A stretch of DNA of 64,000 nucleotides from Photobacterium rosenbergii. Lineage in GTDB: Bacteria > Pseudomonadota > Gammaproteobacteria > Enterobacterales > Vibrionaceae. This document shows positions 47,236 through 57,022 of the stretch, in pieces. The notes below the pieces were generated by a model, which was not told the origin of the DNA, made no database searches, and saw only the letters and a list, made by a program, of their open reading frames with translations. Position 1 is the stretch's first letter, and the number at the start of each line of letters is the position of its first letter. The translations under genes and the position numbers were made by a program. The stretch spans positions 406,856 through 470,855 of the forward strand of contig NZ_PYMB01000002.1 in NCBI RefSeq assembly GCF_003026455.1, written 5' to 3'.

Positions 47236-48183
47236 ATGTCCATCACCAACCAGCTGTCTCTGTTTCTCGATGTTGTCCAACAGGGATCGTTTTCAAAAGC
47301 TGCCGCCCTGCACGATATGGATAACTCCTCGCTCTCCAAGCAAATCAAAAAGCTCGAAGCGAGCCTTGGGGTTCAGTTGCTAAACCGGTCAACCCGTTCG
47401 TTTGCACTCACTCCGGCTGGTGAAGAGATTCTGGGGCAGGCTCATGTGCTGATAGACACGCTCGATAACATTCACAATATTGCTGACTCCTACCAATCGA
47501 CCCCTAAAGGGACAATTAAAATTACCTCGCCGGTTTTTCTTGGTCAGGAGTACCTGCAACCGGTTATCTCCCAGTTTATGCAGAAATATCCTGATGTTAA
47601 CGTGACCCTGTCGCTGGATGATAAAAAGGCCGATATTATTGCCGACCATTACGACTTGGCCTTCCGGATAGGTAAGCTGGCAGAGTCTAACTTGATCGCA
47701 AAAAAAATTGCCAATACCCATTTTGCGATTATTGCTTCTGAAGCGTTTTTGCAGGGGCATGGTAGGCCAACTACGCCGGAAGAGTTAGTGGAGCTTCCTG
47801 CTGTGATTTACAGCAATGCCGATACTACCTTGGATCAATTAGTGATCAGTGAAAAACCGCATGGTGACGACTTCAAAAGCTACAAGATGAAAGGGAGTTA
47901 TAAGGTCAGTGACGTGCGGATGATGGTCGCTGGTGTCAGGGATGGCTTGGGTTATGCGGTGATTGACCTCTACAACCTCAATCAAAATATCGGCGAGCAG
48001 GGGATAGTAACCCTGCTGACGGATTATGTGCTCTCCAGCAAAGACAAAGCGGTGTATGCAGTATATCCACACCGTAAGCAAACCCCACTGGTACGGGAGT
48101 TTATTCAGGCATTCCAAGATGACATTGGCGACCCACCACGCTGGGTGAGCCATGTGCCTGGCTATGCATCGATGTATCGCTAG
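47236..48183 (+). CDS. LysR-family transcriptional regulator
   Basis: This 315-residue LysR-type regulator has its winged helix in residues 1-60 (GSFSKAAALHDMDNSSLSKQ) and an effector domain from about 90 (GTIKITSPVFLGQEYLQPVI). The N-terminus and effector region resemble the CrgA/AaeR-like branch that often controls a neighbouring oxidoreductase. Its neighbour is a zinc-type alcohol dehydrogenase, which is convergent, not divergent. Target and inducer are unknown. Confidence 0.88.
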   Translation: MSITNQLSLFLDVVQQGSFSKAAALHDMDNSSLSKQIKKLEASLGVQLLNRSTRSFALTPAGEEILGQAHVLIDTLDNIHNIADSYQSTPKGTIKITSPVFLGQEYLQPVISQFMQKYPDVNVTLSLDDKKADIIADHYDLAFRIGKLAESNLIAKKIANTHFAIIASEAFLQGHGRPTTPEELVELPAVIYSNADTTLDQLVISEKPHGDDFKSYKMKGSYKVSDVRMMVAGVRDGLGYAVIDLYNLNQNIGEQGIVTLLTDYVLSSKDKAVYAVYPHRKQTPLVREFIQAFQDDIGDPPRWVSHVPGYASMYR

Positions 48184-48199
48184 TTAATAGCCATAATAA

Positions 48200-48234
48200 A
48201 AACGGGCGCTCAATGTCATAATGAGCGCCCGTTG
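48200..48234. terminator. Bidirectional terminator between convergent genes
   Basis: AACGGGCGCTCA pairs with TGAGCGCCCGTT around 9 nt. T-rich tracts follow on the minus strand (TTTTTATTATGG), so it serves the dehydrogenase gene best. Confidence 0.88.
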
Positions 48235-48262
48235 ATTCATTTGATACTACTCGGGTAATCGC

Positions 48263-49270
48263 TTAAAACCCTTCTAGTACAATCTTGCCCTTGGCTTTGC
48301 CTGTTTCCAAAAACTCATGGGCTTTGCGAAGGTTTGCTGCATTGATCTGACCGAAGTGATCACCGACAGTCGTTTTGATATCACCATTGTCGATCATCGC
48401 GGATACTTCGTTGAGTAATTCATGTTGCTCTTGCATATCCTCTGTTTGGAACAGCGAGCGGGTAAACATTAATTCCCAATGAATCGACACACATTTGGTC
48501 TTGAAGGGAACAATATCTAACGATGCCGGATCATCAATCAAGGCAAATTGACCTTGGGGTTTGATGACCTTCACGATCTCACCGATGTGCTGTTCGGTGT
48601 TGTTAAGGCTCACCACATAGTCAACCTCAGCAAGGCCATGTTTTTCAAATTCTTCACTCAAAGGGTTACGGTGGTTGATGATATGGTCGGCACCCAAGTC
48701 CTTGAGCCAATCAATAGTCTCGGGACGAGAAGCGGTTGCAATCAACTCCAGATCGGTGAGTTGTTTGATAAGCTGAACCATAATAGAACCCACACCGCCA
48801 GCAGCACCGATGACAAGAATACGCTTGTTTGGGTCTGTTCTGACGACATTGAGGCGGTCGAATAGGAGTTCCCACGCCGTAATCGAAGTGAGCGGCAGGG
48901 CTGCAGCATCAGCAAAAGAGAGAGATTGAGGCATCTTGCCAACAATACGCTCATCGACCAACTGAATTTCGGCATAGCTACCTGAGCGAGAAATATCACC
49001 GGCATACCAGACTTTGTCACCTGGCTTGAATAATGTCACATTCTCACCGACGGCTTTTACGATACCTGTAGCGTCCCACCCAATGACTTTCCAGCTACCG
49101 TCTTCAGCAGGCACCCCTTGGCGTATCTTGTAATCCGCTGGGTTAACTGAGATAGCCTGAACTTCAACCAGCAAGTCATGACCTGTCGCCGTTGGCGTGT
49201 CTAACGTAATGTCCTGTAGTGATGCTTCGTCTTGGATTGGTAGATTGCGCTGATAACCGACTGCTTTCAT
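48263..49270 (-). CDS. Zinc-type alcohol dehydrogenase / quinone oxidoreductase family protein
   Basis: This 335-residue medium-chain dehydrogenase has the GroES-like N-terminal half (ISVNPADYKIRQG, GWDATGIVKAVGENVT) and a Rossmann domain with ILVIGAAGGVGSIMVQLIKQ. Structural and catalytic zinc cysteines are absent, so it belongs to the zinc-free branch (quinone oxidoreductase-like, TIGR02817 type) and probably reduces quinones or enones with NADPH. The ATG is at 49270. It is convergent with the LysR gene at 47236. Confidence 0.88.
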   Translation of the reverse strand: MKAVGYQRNLPIQDEASLQDITLDTPTATGHDLLVEVQAISVNPADYKIRQGVPAEDGSWKVIGWDATGIVKAVGENVTLFKPGDKVWYAGDISRSGSYAEIQLVDERIVGKMPQSLSFADAAALPLTSITAWELLFDRLNVVRTDPNKRILVIGAAGGVGSIMVQLIKQLTDLELIATASRPETIDWLKDLGADHIINHRNPLSEEFEKHGLAEVDYVVSLNNTEQHIGEIVKVIKPQGQFALIDDPASLDIVPFKTKCVSIHWELMFTRSLFQTEDMQEQHELLNEVSAMIDNGDIKTTVGDHFGQINAANLRKAHEFLETGKAKGKIVLEGF

Positions 49271-49413
49271 GATGACCTCGAACCGTATGTTTGATGGAAA
49301 GTATAATGAAGGTTTGGCAGGTAGTGGGAAAGAGTCAAAAACTCCAATGATTATGGATGAAATTATCCATAATCATTTTCGATATTGCTTGGGACAGATA
49401 AGGCTGATGACAG

Positions 49414-50820
49414 TTAGGCGATCACCACACCAATACTGAGTAAGGCCATGATCATAAGGGTCAGGATACCAATAAGTGGGCCAATGAAACGTAGCCATGA
49501 GGAGTAGGCAACCCGTCCAATTGCTAGGCCACCCATTACCACGCCAGAAGTTGGTGTGACGAGGTTAGGAAGCCCTGAAGCGGACTGGAACGCAGTCACA
49601 ACCAGTTCTCGGCTAACACCTGCAAAGTCTGCAAGAGGGGCAAGTACAGGCATTGAAAGCACGGCTAGGCCAGAAGATGATGGCACAACTAGGCAGAGGA
49701 CTGCTTCAACCCAATAAATTGCATTGATGAAGGCGATTTCGTTTAAGCCGCCCAATAGACCTTCTGCATAGTTGAGGATGGTATGGGTAATATTGCCGTT
49801 GTCCATGACAACAACAAGACCTCGGGCGATGGCGATAATTAATGCGACGCCAAGTAAATCCCTAGCTCCATTAACAAAGCTGTCGGTGATTTCGACTTCA
49901 GACAACCGACCGACGAAACCAACAACAAGACTAGAACCAATGAATAGAGCAGACAATTCCGCCATCCACCAACCAGCAGCGGATACGCCCCACATCATTA
50001 CGGCAAATGTTAGCGCGAAAATGGCAAGCACGGCTTTGCGGGTGTTGGTCAGTTCAGGGGTTTTCTGCTGTTTTCCATGTAGGAAATGATTAAGGTTGTC
50101 GTCATGCTGGTGGGCGACGATTGAGCGTGACGGGTCTTGTTTTACACGTTCGGCATAGCGCATGACATAAAATACACACAGTAGCCAGCCAAGGATGAGG
50201 ATCACGGCACGGAGGGCAAACCCTTCCATGAAATTAATTTCCGCCGCATTAGACGCGATCACAGTGGCAAAGGGGTTTATGGTTGAACCCAAGCAACCTA
50301 TCCCGGCCCCAACCATGATAATCGCCACGCCAACAATGCTGTCGTAACCTGCTGCAATCATGACGGGAATAAGCAAGGCGTAGAAGGGGATGGTTTCTTC
50401 CGCCATGCCATATACAGTGCCGCCGAGGGCAAACAGGCCCATAAGGATCGGGATCATCCATTTCTCACGCCCGGCTAAACGTTTCATTGTGCCCGCGATA
50501 CCTGCATCAATGGCACCCGTTTCTGTGACTACAGCCAAGAAACCACCAATGACCAGCACAAATAAGGCCACATCAACCGCTCTGGCAACATAGTCAGACG
50601 GGTCGTAAAAGCCTTGAATCGGTGCCATCAAGATATCAATGATGCCTTGCGGGTTTGATTCAACGGTCTGGTATGACCCAACAACCGGTACCAATTTACC
50701 CAATGTTTCATTGAGTTGCATTTGATATTGACCCGCAGGGATCAGCCAGGTAAGCAGCGCCATTAGCACCGTAAGCAGCATTAAGATGGTGTAGGCAGAG
50801 GGGAATTTAAATTTGCTCAT
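49414..50820 (-). CDS. YfcC/DcuC-family inner membrane transporter
   Basis: This 468-residue protein has about 12 helices and the YfcC family start FPSAYTILMLLTVLMALLTWLIPAGQY. Other blocks are GMAEETIPFYALLIPV, GCLGSTINPFATVIASNA and VPSSSGLAVLSMPVLAPLAD, which repeat the inverted-symmetry hairpin motif. The family carries dicarboxylates or basic amino acids or their antiport partners; the substrate is not known. It follows the opine dehydrogenase-like gene by 47 bases and should be in one transcript with it, so an opine or its amino-acid product is a reasonable substrate. Confidence 0.87.
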   Translation of the reverse strand: MSKFKFPSAYTILMLLTVLMALLTWLIPAGQYQMQLNETLGKLVPVVGSYQTVESNPQGIIDILMAPIQGFYDPSDYVARAVDVALFVLVIGGFLAVVTETGAIDAGIAGTMKRLAGREKWMIPILMGLFALGGTVYGMAEETIPFYALLIPVMIAAGYDSIVGVAIIMVGAGIGCLGSTINPFATVIASNAAEINFMEGFALRAVILILGWLLCVFYVMRYAERVKQDPSRSIVAHQHDDNLNHFLHGKQQKTPELTNTRKAVLAIFALTFAVMMWGVSAAGWWMAELSALFIGSSLVVGFVGRLSEVEITDSFVNGARDLLGVALIIAIARGLVVVMDNGNITHTILNYAEGLLGGLNEIAFINAIYWVEAVLCLVVPSSSGLAVLSMPVLAPLADFAGVSRELVVTAFQSASGLPNLVTPTSGVVMGGLAIGRVAYSSWLRFIGPLIGILTLMIMALLSIGVVIA

Positions 50821-50867
50821 TGTTCAGTCCTTTATGGGGCCAATGGCCCCATATTTGTAAAGTGCGC

Positions 50868-51977
50868 TTACGCTACAAAGTCCATAATTTCTTGGGCTGA
50901 CAGGTTATCCAGCCCCATTTTTTTCAATGTACGGCCTGTGGTGAAGTAATCTGTATCGTTATAAGCGTTATCAATATGCAGGCAAGCAGTGATCATTGGG
51001 GTCTCTACACCGGTTAATTGGGCTAGCTCATAGCAAGGCACCAACAGGTAGGCGGCATCTTCGGTGATGTAGCGGTTACTGGCCGAGTTTGGCGCACTGT
51101 TTAGCTTGCCGTGGGTCTCTGAAGTACGGTTGACTTCATAGACGGTTTTGTAATCCATACCGTACAGGGCGTTCATCGCTTCTAATTCAGGTTTTAGGGT
51201 AAGGCCAAGAAGCCCACCGATAGTAAGGCGTTCATTTTCCATTGCAGCAGCGGCTTTAGCGGTAGAGACAGAACAGCAATCCTTGTAGTAATTGAATTGG
51301 CCATCAAAGTTCTCCAGAAGCCCCATGTTCAGGGTGGTAAGCAATGGGTGACCTCCGAAGTTAATATTCTCAAGGCCCGCTTCAATCACGTTATTCAGCG
51401 GGGTAAGAGGAAGTGGCATCACTACTTGAAGGGCATTAATGGCCTCCTGTGTACGTGTTGCCGGGAAAGCGGCGACTGGCAGGAATTCCTTCATACCCAA
51501 AATGGCCAGTTGGGCGGGCCCAACAATACGCGTCGCCCAAGGGATTGAAATCGCGTCTACAAAAGTGATATCGAGTTGGCCATACCCCTGCTCATGCTTA
51601 ATCCTATTCAGTACCAAGGAGCCGTAGTTTCCAGGCATTAGCATAATGATTTGGCCATCACGCAAGTGGGGTAGCATATCGATAAACAGCGGCTCTTGGG
51701 CGAAAGAAGGCACAGGAAGAACAAGGATGTCGGCATAAGCCAATGTTTCACCCAGATCCCGGCTTATCTTGTCGATAGGTTCAAACCCGGCGAAAGTAAG
51801 CTCTACTTCATTGAAATCGCCTAGGGCCTCAATACCACCGCGTTGTTCAATATCTTGAAGGGGTTGGTCAAAGCCCGGACTGCCATACAGGCAGACATCT
51901 GCCCCATGTTTTGTGAAGTGATAGGCTGCTGTTAAGCCAGCATTTCCTGAGCCAATGATCGAGACACGATGAGTCAT
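50868..51977 (-). CDS. NAD/NADP octopine/nopaline dehydrogenase family protein
   Basis: This 369-residue enzyme has an N-terminal Rossmann motif (VSIIGSGNAGLTAAYHFTKHG) and the C-terminal opine-dehydrogenase domain with GGHPLLTTLNMGLLEN, where the histidine is the expected catalytic residue. Such enzymes join or split an amino acid and a 2-oxo acid by reductive condensation. The start was set at the ATG at 51977, after AAGGAATAATT; the longer frame to 52049 has no family match. A transporter follows it and a LysR regulator lies upstream, so it may degrade an imported opine or make one for export. Confidence 0.88.
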   Translation of the reverse strand: MTHRVSIIGSGNAGLTAAYHFTKHGADVCLYGSPGFDQPLQDIEQRGGIEALGDFNEVELTFAGFEPIDKISRDLGETLAYADILVLPVPSFAQEPLFIDMLPHLRDGQIIMLMPGNYGSLVLNRIKHEQGYGQLDITFVDAISIPWATRIVGPAQLAILGMKEFLPVAAFPATRTQEAINALQVVMPLPLTPLNNVIEAGLENINFGGHPLLTTLNMGLLENFDGQFNYYKDCCSVSTAKAAAAMENERLTIGGLLGLTLKPELEAMNALYGMDYKTVYEVNRTSETHGKLNSAPNSASNRYITEDAAYLLVPCYELAQLTGVETPMITACLHIDNAYNDTDYFTTGRTLKKMGLDNLSAQEIMDFVA

Positions 51978-52180
51978 AATTATTCCTTTTTTGTGTGCGT
52001 CGTTATGGCTCCACAGTAAGGAATTATCACCCTTTCTCGCCAATACCAAAGAATTAAACTGCTATGCAAAAAAGTAATGCTACATAATCGGTATTTATTT
52101 AATTGATTGATAAATATGATTTTTAACCAATTAAAGAAGAGGTGCCTATTCTCTTCCTAAGTGTGATGTCATTCCAATAG

Positions 52181-53104
52181 CTATTTATCCAAGTCTCGCA
52201 TTGGGCCGATTTTTAACTGAACATCCAATGAGTCGGCAAGCAGCATGAATTGCTCGATGAAGTGCTCGGCATGGCGGTGGATGGGTTTGAGTGCCGGGTA
52301 GAGGATGTCAAACTCAATGGGGAGGTTGAACACCAGTGGCCGCATCACCACGTTGGGATGCTCGCTATCAATAACGGCAGTAAAAGGGTCGGTAATGGCG
52401 ATGCCGACACCTTCTTTCACCAAGGCGGCTGCGGTGCTGGCCAGTGACACTTCGATATGCTCAATGGTCGATAAGTTGTACCGTCTTAGCAACGCGTCTA
52501 TACGGCGCTGTGTGGCATCTTTCTCATGGCGTATTAGCACCTGATCAGCGATGTCATAAATATCGATAACCTTTCTTCTGGCAAGGGGGGAGTTTGCGGG
52601 TACCAAGCAGACAGATTCGCATTCGACCCGTTGGGCTTTTACCCCTGAGATAATCTCATCAACGAAGGCAAAGCCAATATCGGTGGTCTGGCTTTGTACT
52701 CGTCGAATGACATCTTCTGAACGGTAGGTTTTAAAGCCGAGCTTTAGCTTGGGTGTCTGAGATAGAAAGGTGGCGACAACACGGGGTAAAAAGGCATTGG
52801 ACAGCAGGGGCATAGCGGCAATGTTCAGGCTGCCAAAATGTGTGGAACGGATAGAGTGGGCTGCCTGATCCAACCCAGCAACAGCATCGAAGACTTTGGC
52901 GACTTCAAGGTAAAAGGCCTGTCCTTCATCACTAAGTGCTAGGCGGTTACCTTTGCGAATGAATAATTTAAAGCCTAAGCGTTGTTCTAATGCTGAAAGT
53001 AATCGACTGACAGCGGGTTGGCTAAGATGAAGGCGCTCTGCAGCAGCTGTAACGGTTTGGCATTCAATAATGGCTTTAAAAGCATTCAGTTGGCTGAGTT
53101 TCAT
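52181..53104 (-). CDS. LysR-family regulator, likely for the opine-dehydrogenase unit
   Basis: This 307-residue LysR protein has the helix-turn-helix in QTVTAAAERLHLSQPAVSRL and looks closest to the LysR/OccR/NocR branch, whose members respond to amino acids and opines. It is upstream of, and on the same strand as, the opine-dehydrogenase-like gene, with 203 bases between. That gap should hold its operator. The ligand is a guess from context. Confidence 0.88.
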   Translation of the reverse strand: MKLSQLNAFKAIIECQTVTAAAERLHLSQPAVSRLLSALEQRLGFKLFIRKGNRLALSDEGQAFYLEVAKVFDAVAGLDQAAHSIRSTHFGSLNIAAMPLLSNAFLPRVVATFLSQTPKLKLGFKTYRSEDVIRRVQSQTTDIGFAFVDEIISGVKAQRVECESVCLVPANSPLARRKVIDIYDIADQVLIRHEKDATQRRIDALLRRYNLSTIEHIEVSLASTAAALVKEGVGIAITDPFTAVIDSEHPNVVMRPLVFNLPIEFDILYPALKPIHRHAEHFIEQFMLLADSLDVQLKIGPMRDLDK

Positions 53105-53314
53105 GATAGTGCGAGGTCGTTGGAGTTTGCGCTAAGCTAGCAAAATCAGGGTTTGGTTTCTTTGAACTGGCATTGAATTTCTAGTGTTCAATAACTGCTT
53201 GTTGATAATACCAACACTTCCATAAAGCCTGTTTATCAGCTTCATCTATAACCCAAATGGTGCTTTTTGGCGAAAGGAATAGACTAGCGGCTTTTCTCCA
53301 ATAGCCGTAATTCC

Positions 53315-54454
53315 ATGCAATGTTCTCACTTTGAGCAGCAGCGCTGCCAGTCCTGTTCCCTATCGGGTATGCCTTACCCGCAGCAAATCCAGCAAAAAGA
53401 TGAAAAGCTTAAACAACTGCTCTCAACAGTCATGCCACAGCAATGGCTCCTAGTTGTTACAAGCGAGGAAACGGGATGTCGCAACAAGGCTAAAATGGTT
53501 GTGCTCGGTGCTGCGCATCAGCCAGTGTTGGGGATTGAAGGTGCGGATAACCAGCCAGTTAGTTTATGTGATTGCCCACTGTACCCTGAAGATACGCAGG
53601 CATTATTGGCCTATTTGCAGACATGGATTCGAGTGGCAGGTATTCCGCCTTATAACAAGGCGAAAAAGAAGGGTGAACTCAAATACATCCTGCTGACCCG
53701 GACTGAATGCAAGGGCGAGTACATGCTGAGGTTTGTGATGCAAAGTCGAAATGCACTTTCGCGGATTGAAGCAAACCTTGAGCGATTGCTTATTGATTGG
53801 CCGCAAATAAAGGTTGTGTCGGTAAACCTACAGCCAGTTCATATGGCGCGTTTGGAAGGTGAGGAAGAGATATTCCTTACCGATGCCCAGCATTTGGTCG
53901 AGCAATTTAATGATGTACCACTGGTGATCCGGCCAAAGAGCTTTTTCCAGACCAACCCGAAGGTTGCAGAGCAGCTATATGCGACGGCGCGTCAGTGGGT
54001 CAGGGAACTTGCTCCTCGTTCTATGTGGGATTTATTCTGCGGCGTAGGTGGCTTTGCCTTGCACTGCGCAAGTGATGTCGAGCGTGTTGTGGGTATCGAG
54101 ATTGAACCTGAAGCGATTGCTAGTGCCAAGTTTTCAGCATCACAGATCGGAATTAATAACCTCGAGTTTGATGCATTAGATTCTGCTCAATTTTCCCAGT
54201 TGCAAGGAAGTGTACCTGAGTTGGTGTTGGTCAATCCGCCACGTCGAGGGTTGGGGCAAGCATTAACTGAGCAACTTATCTCATTGGCGCCGAACTATAT
54301 TATTTACTCCAGTTGTAATCCTGAGACATTGAAGCAGGACTTACTCAATTTGCAGCCGTATGAGGTTAAGCAATTACAATGGTTTGATATGTTTCCCCAT
54401 ACGGAACATGCGGAAGTCATGGTGTTGCTGAGTCTTCCAGTGACGGTTGCTTAA
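53315..54454 (+). CDS. rlmC: 23S rRNA (uracil(747)-C(5))-methyltransferase RlmC
   Basis: RlmC methylates U747 of 23S rRNA using S-adenosylmethionine and carries an iron-sulfur cluster. The 379-residue protein has the N-terminal cysteines ([16 protein letters not shown]) and SLCDCPLY for the cluster, the SAM site [17 protein letters not shown] and the catalytic cysteine in [16 protein letters not shown]. Length and order are those of RumB/RlmC. ATG at 53315. It is divergent from the LysR gene. Confidence 0.95.
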   Translation: MQCSHFEQQRCQSCSLSGMPYPQQIQQKDEKLKQLLSTVMPQQWLLVVTSEETGCRNKAKMVVLGAAHQPVLGIEGADNQPVSLCDCPLYPEDTQALLAYLQTWIRVAGIPPYNKAKKKGELKYILLTRTECKGEYMLRFVMQSRNALSRIEANLERLLIDWPQIKVVSVNLQPVHMARLEGEEEIFLTDAQHLVEQFNDVPLVIRPKSFFQTNPKVAEQLYATARQWVRELAPRSMWDLFCGVGGFALHCASDVERVVGIEIEPEAIASAKFSASQIGINNLEFDALDSAQFSQLQGSVPELVLVNPPRRGLGQALTEQLISLAPNYIIYSSCNPETLKQDLLNLQPYEVKQLQWFDMFPHTEHAEVMVLLSLPVTVA

Positions 54455-54501
54455 ATCTCCGACTATGCTTGTTGGCATTGTTTGATTAACTCAAAAACAC
54501 T

Positions 54502-54894
54502 ATGAAACCACAAAGTATATTTTTATTGGTTGCAGCATGTGGATTGACGCCCATAGCCCTTTCTTATGGCGTTGCGCCAGAAATATCACTGCGTTACCTG
54601 TTCGATATCGATGCTACCCCAACAAATGTTACTCATATATTTCGTGCCATTATGGGGCTGTATATGGCTTTAGCTTTATTTTGGCTGGTGGGTGCTTTTA
54701 CCAAAAAGTACAAGCTTCACGCGTTGTATAGCTTAGTGATATTTATGTTGGGATTGGCAATAGGCCGGGTAGGCAGTTTAATTGTCGATGGAATACCGCA
54801 TTGGTTATTGGTTGTCTATCTCTTCTTGGAGCTTGGATTTGCCATGGTCGGAATAAAAATGATTAAACAAGAGAGCCGGGAAATAAAACAGTAA
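54502..54894 (+). CDS. DUF4345 membrane protein
   Basis: This 130-residue protein has four hydrophobic helices (about 5-22, 47-65, 72-92 and 99-118) with FRAIMGLYMALALFWLVGAF and LGLAIGRVGSLIVDGIPHW, which are typical of DUF4345 small membrane proteins of unknown function. It starts 47 bases after rlmC and may share its transcript. Confidence 0.82.
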   Translation: MKPQSIFLLVAACGLTPIALSYGVAPEISLRYLFDIDATPTNVTHIFRAIMGLYMALALFWLVGAFTKKYKLHALYSLVIFMLGLAIGRVGSLIVDGIPHWLLVVYLFLELGFAMVGIKMIKQESREIKQ

Positions 54895-54995
54895 GTCATA
54901 CATAATTCAGTGGGTATTCTGCTTTTTAGCGATATATTTAAGTGGTAATTGGTGGGCTAAGATTTTGGGTAGAGTACGGACTAAGTGAAGGTTGT

Positions 54996-55886
54996 ATGAA
55001 TATCAGCTATGAACAAATAAAAGCATTTATTGCCGTTGCAGACTGTGGCTCTTTTAGCGCCGCAGCGAAGCAACTGGGAAAGCACCGTACAACTTTAGGC
55101 CAAGTGGTAACTAACCTAGAAATCGAAACCAATATGGAACTCTTTGACCGCACCAGTCGCTATCCCCAGTTGACGGAAGAAGGTCAAATACTTTACCAAC
55201 ATGCAAAAAATTTGGCAGAGACGACCCGGTCGTTTGAGCAGTTGTGCCAAAACCGCGAGCGGGGGATAGAAAGTGAGATCACCATATACCACAGTTCGCT
55301 GGTGCCGATGGGGCTAATTACTGATGTGATGAAAGGCGTTCGTACTAAGTTCCCTATGGTTAAGGTCCATTGGCGACAAAAGAATATTGAGGATGTGAGG
55401 TTGGCCCTCAGTGAAGGGGAGGCCGATATGGCTATCATGTTAGTCCCCGCTGGTCAGGCGACAACTTCTATCCAGTTTACTTATTTGCTTAATATGCCTT
55501 TCGTGCTCTGTGCTACGCCTGATTATATGAAATATAATCAACTCACTGATCTCAAAGCACTGAAGCGGACTAGGCAACTATTGCTTGAGGACTACATAAC
55601 ATCAGGCCTTGCCAAGACACTCACCTTGTCGAACCACGCCGAAGAAATCAGCAGCATTGAGGTGCTGATGCATTTGCTTCTCAGTGGGGAAGGGTGGGCC
55701 ATCGTGCCACGACATTGTGCCGAACCACATGTGCAATCCGGGCAATTGGCCACCATTGAACTGGATGAAATCAACAGTACCTTGCAGTTTCCACTCAATA
55801 TCTGGCAACGAAATGCCTTCTTCGGTCCGGTTGCCAAAGAGGCGATATCCCTGCTCCGCCAACATAGCCATGATTATGGTATCTAG
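54996..55886 (+). CDS. LysR-family transcriptional regulator
   Basis: This 296-residue LysR regulator starts MNISYEQIKAFIAVADCGSF with the helix-turn-helix around SAAAKQLGKHRTTLGQVVTN. The effector domain begins near residue 90 (ESEITIYHSSLVPMGLITDV). The ATG at 54996 follows GTGAAGG; the frame is open to 54942 without support. It precedes the exported Ntn hydrolase gene on the same strand. Its target is unknown. Confidence 0.87.
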   Translation: MNISYEQIKAFIAVADCGSFSAAAKQLGKHRTTLGQVVTNLEIETNMELFDRTSRYPQLTEEGQILYQHAKNLAETTRSFEQLCQNRERGIESEITIYHSSLVPMGLITDVMKGVRTKFPMVKVHWRQKNIEDVRLALSEGEADMAIMLVPAGQATTSIQFTYLLNMPFVLCATPDYMKYNQLTDLKALKRTRQLLLEDYITSGLAKTLTLSNHAEEISSIEVLMHLLLSGEGWAIVPRHCAEPHVQSGQLATIELDEINSTLQFPLNIWQRNAFFGPVAKEAISLLRQHSHDYGI

Positions 55887-55975
55887 TGAGGATCAAATCC
55901 TCATGACCTGATTTCTACGTTTTGCATTGTCGTTTTAAAGTCAATGACATAACTAAACGTGAAATTGGAGCAAAT

Positions 55976-56965
55976 ATGAAATATAAGACACTTGCCCTCG
56001 CTGTCCTTGTCGCTGGTTCACTATCAAGTGTTGCCGATGCCTGTACCTCTATTGCGTGGAATACCGATCTGGGCACCATGACGACCCGCACCATGGACTG
56101 GGTTGAATCGACCAAGCCAGTGCTTGGCAATATCAACAAAGGGGAAATGCGCTCTATCCAGGGTAATGGGATGGGCGATGAGTATCAGGTTAAATATGAT
56201 GTTGTTGCCGTTTTCGCCTACGGTGAATTAGTCGGTGACGGTGTAAACAGTGAAGGCTTGCAGGTGAACACCTTGTTCTACCCATCAATGGTGATGGAAC
56301 CTGTCACCAAGAGTTCGCAAATCACCCAGTTCACTTTCGGTGAGTACCTACTAACCAATTATGCCTCGGTTGAAGAAGTCGTCAAAGCGCTACCGGATCT
56401 TGATTTTGGCCGCCTGAGCCTTGAAGGCATGCCGATGGAAATGAACTTGCACTGGTCGGTAACGGATAAAAGTGGTGACCGTCTAGTTATCGAGATGGAC
56501 GAAGATGGTCTACATACCTACCGTGGTGAAGATGCGATGGTAATGACCAACGATCCTTCCCTGCAGCAACATATCGATATGCGTAAAGAGGTTGAATCCC
56601 GCTGGGTAGATGCAGACCGTGATACAGACTACGGTTCTATCGGTAATGGTAATGCGCACAGCCGTTACGTCCATGCGAGTTACTTTATGAGCAAACTGAC
56701 CGAACCTACGAGTGTCCATAACGGTATGATGAAACTATCGACAGTGCCATACCGAGTACCTGCCGACGCACCTTATATGGATTTTGGTAATGGAATGATG
56801 GGCTACGCGACAGAGTGGACCCTAACCCAGAGCCTTGAAACCGGTGACAGTGTGTTTGAGTATAACTTTGAAGATAACTGGAATACTGTCCGCTTCAACG
56901 TCTACGACATGATGGGCAAAGAATTCCGTATTCCTCTCGATAAATCATTTATGGTTCAGCTGTAA
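55976..56965 (+). CDS. Exported linear-amide C-N hydrolase (choloylglycine-hydrolase/penicillin V acylase family)
   Basis: This 329-residue Ntn hydrolase has a signal peptide (MKYKTLALAVLVAGSLSSVADA) whose removal leaves Cys (CTSIAWNTDLG) as the N-terminal nucleophile. Family residues are visible: TRTMDWVES after the Cys and GDGVNSEGLQVNTLFYP. Members cleave amide bonds of bile salts, penicillin V or N-acyl homoserine lactones; the substrate here is not known, and the protein acts in the periplasm. The ATG at 55976 follows TTGGAG. It is followed by a terminator shared with the convergent gene. Confidence 0.88.
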   Translation: MKYKTLALAVLVAGSLSSVADACTSIAWNTDLGTMTTRTMDWVESTKPVLGNINKGEMRSIQGNGMGDEYQVKYDVVAVFAYGELVGDGVNSEGLQVNTLFYPSMVMEPVTKSSQITQFTFGEYLLTNYASVEEVVKALPDLDFGRLSLEGMPMEMNLHWSVTDKSGDRLVIEMDEDGLHTYRGEDAMVMTNDPSLQQHIDMRKEVESRWVDADRDTDYGSIGNGNAHSRYVHASYFMSKLTEPTSVHNGMMKLSTVPYRVPADAPYMDFGNGMMGYATEWTLTQSLETGDSVFEYNFEDNWNTVRFNVYDMMGKEFRIPLDKSFMVQL

Positions 56966-56973
56966 ATGAACAT

Positions 56974-57001
56974 AGGCCTCTCAAGTTGAGAGGCCTTTTT
57001 A
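56974..57001. terminator. Bidirectional terminator between convergent genes
   Basis: AGGCCTCTCAA and TTGAGAGGCCT form a near-perfect palindrome followed by TTTTTAATC on plus. Confidence 0.92.
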
Positions 57002-57022
57002 ATCAAGCAGATCAGGCTGGTG

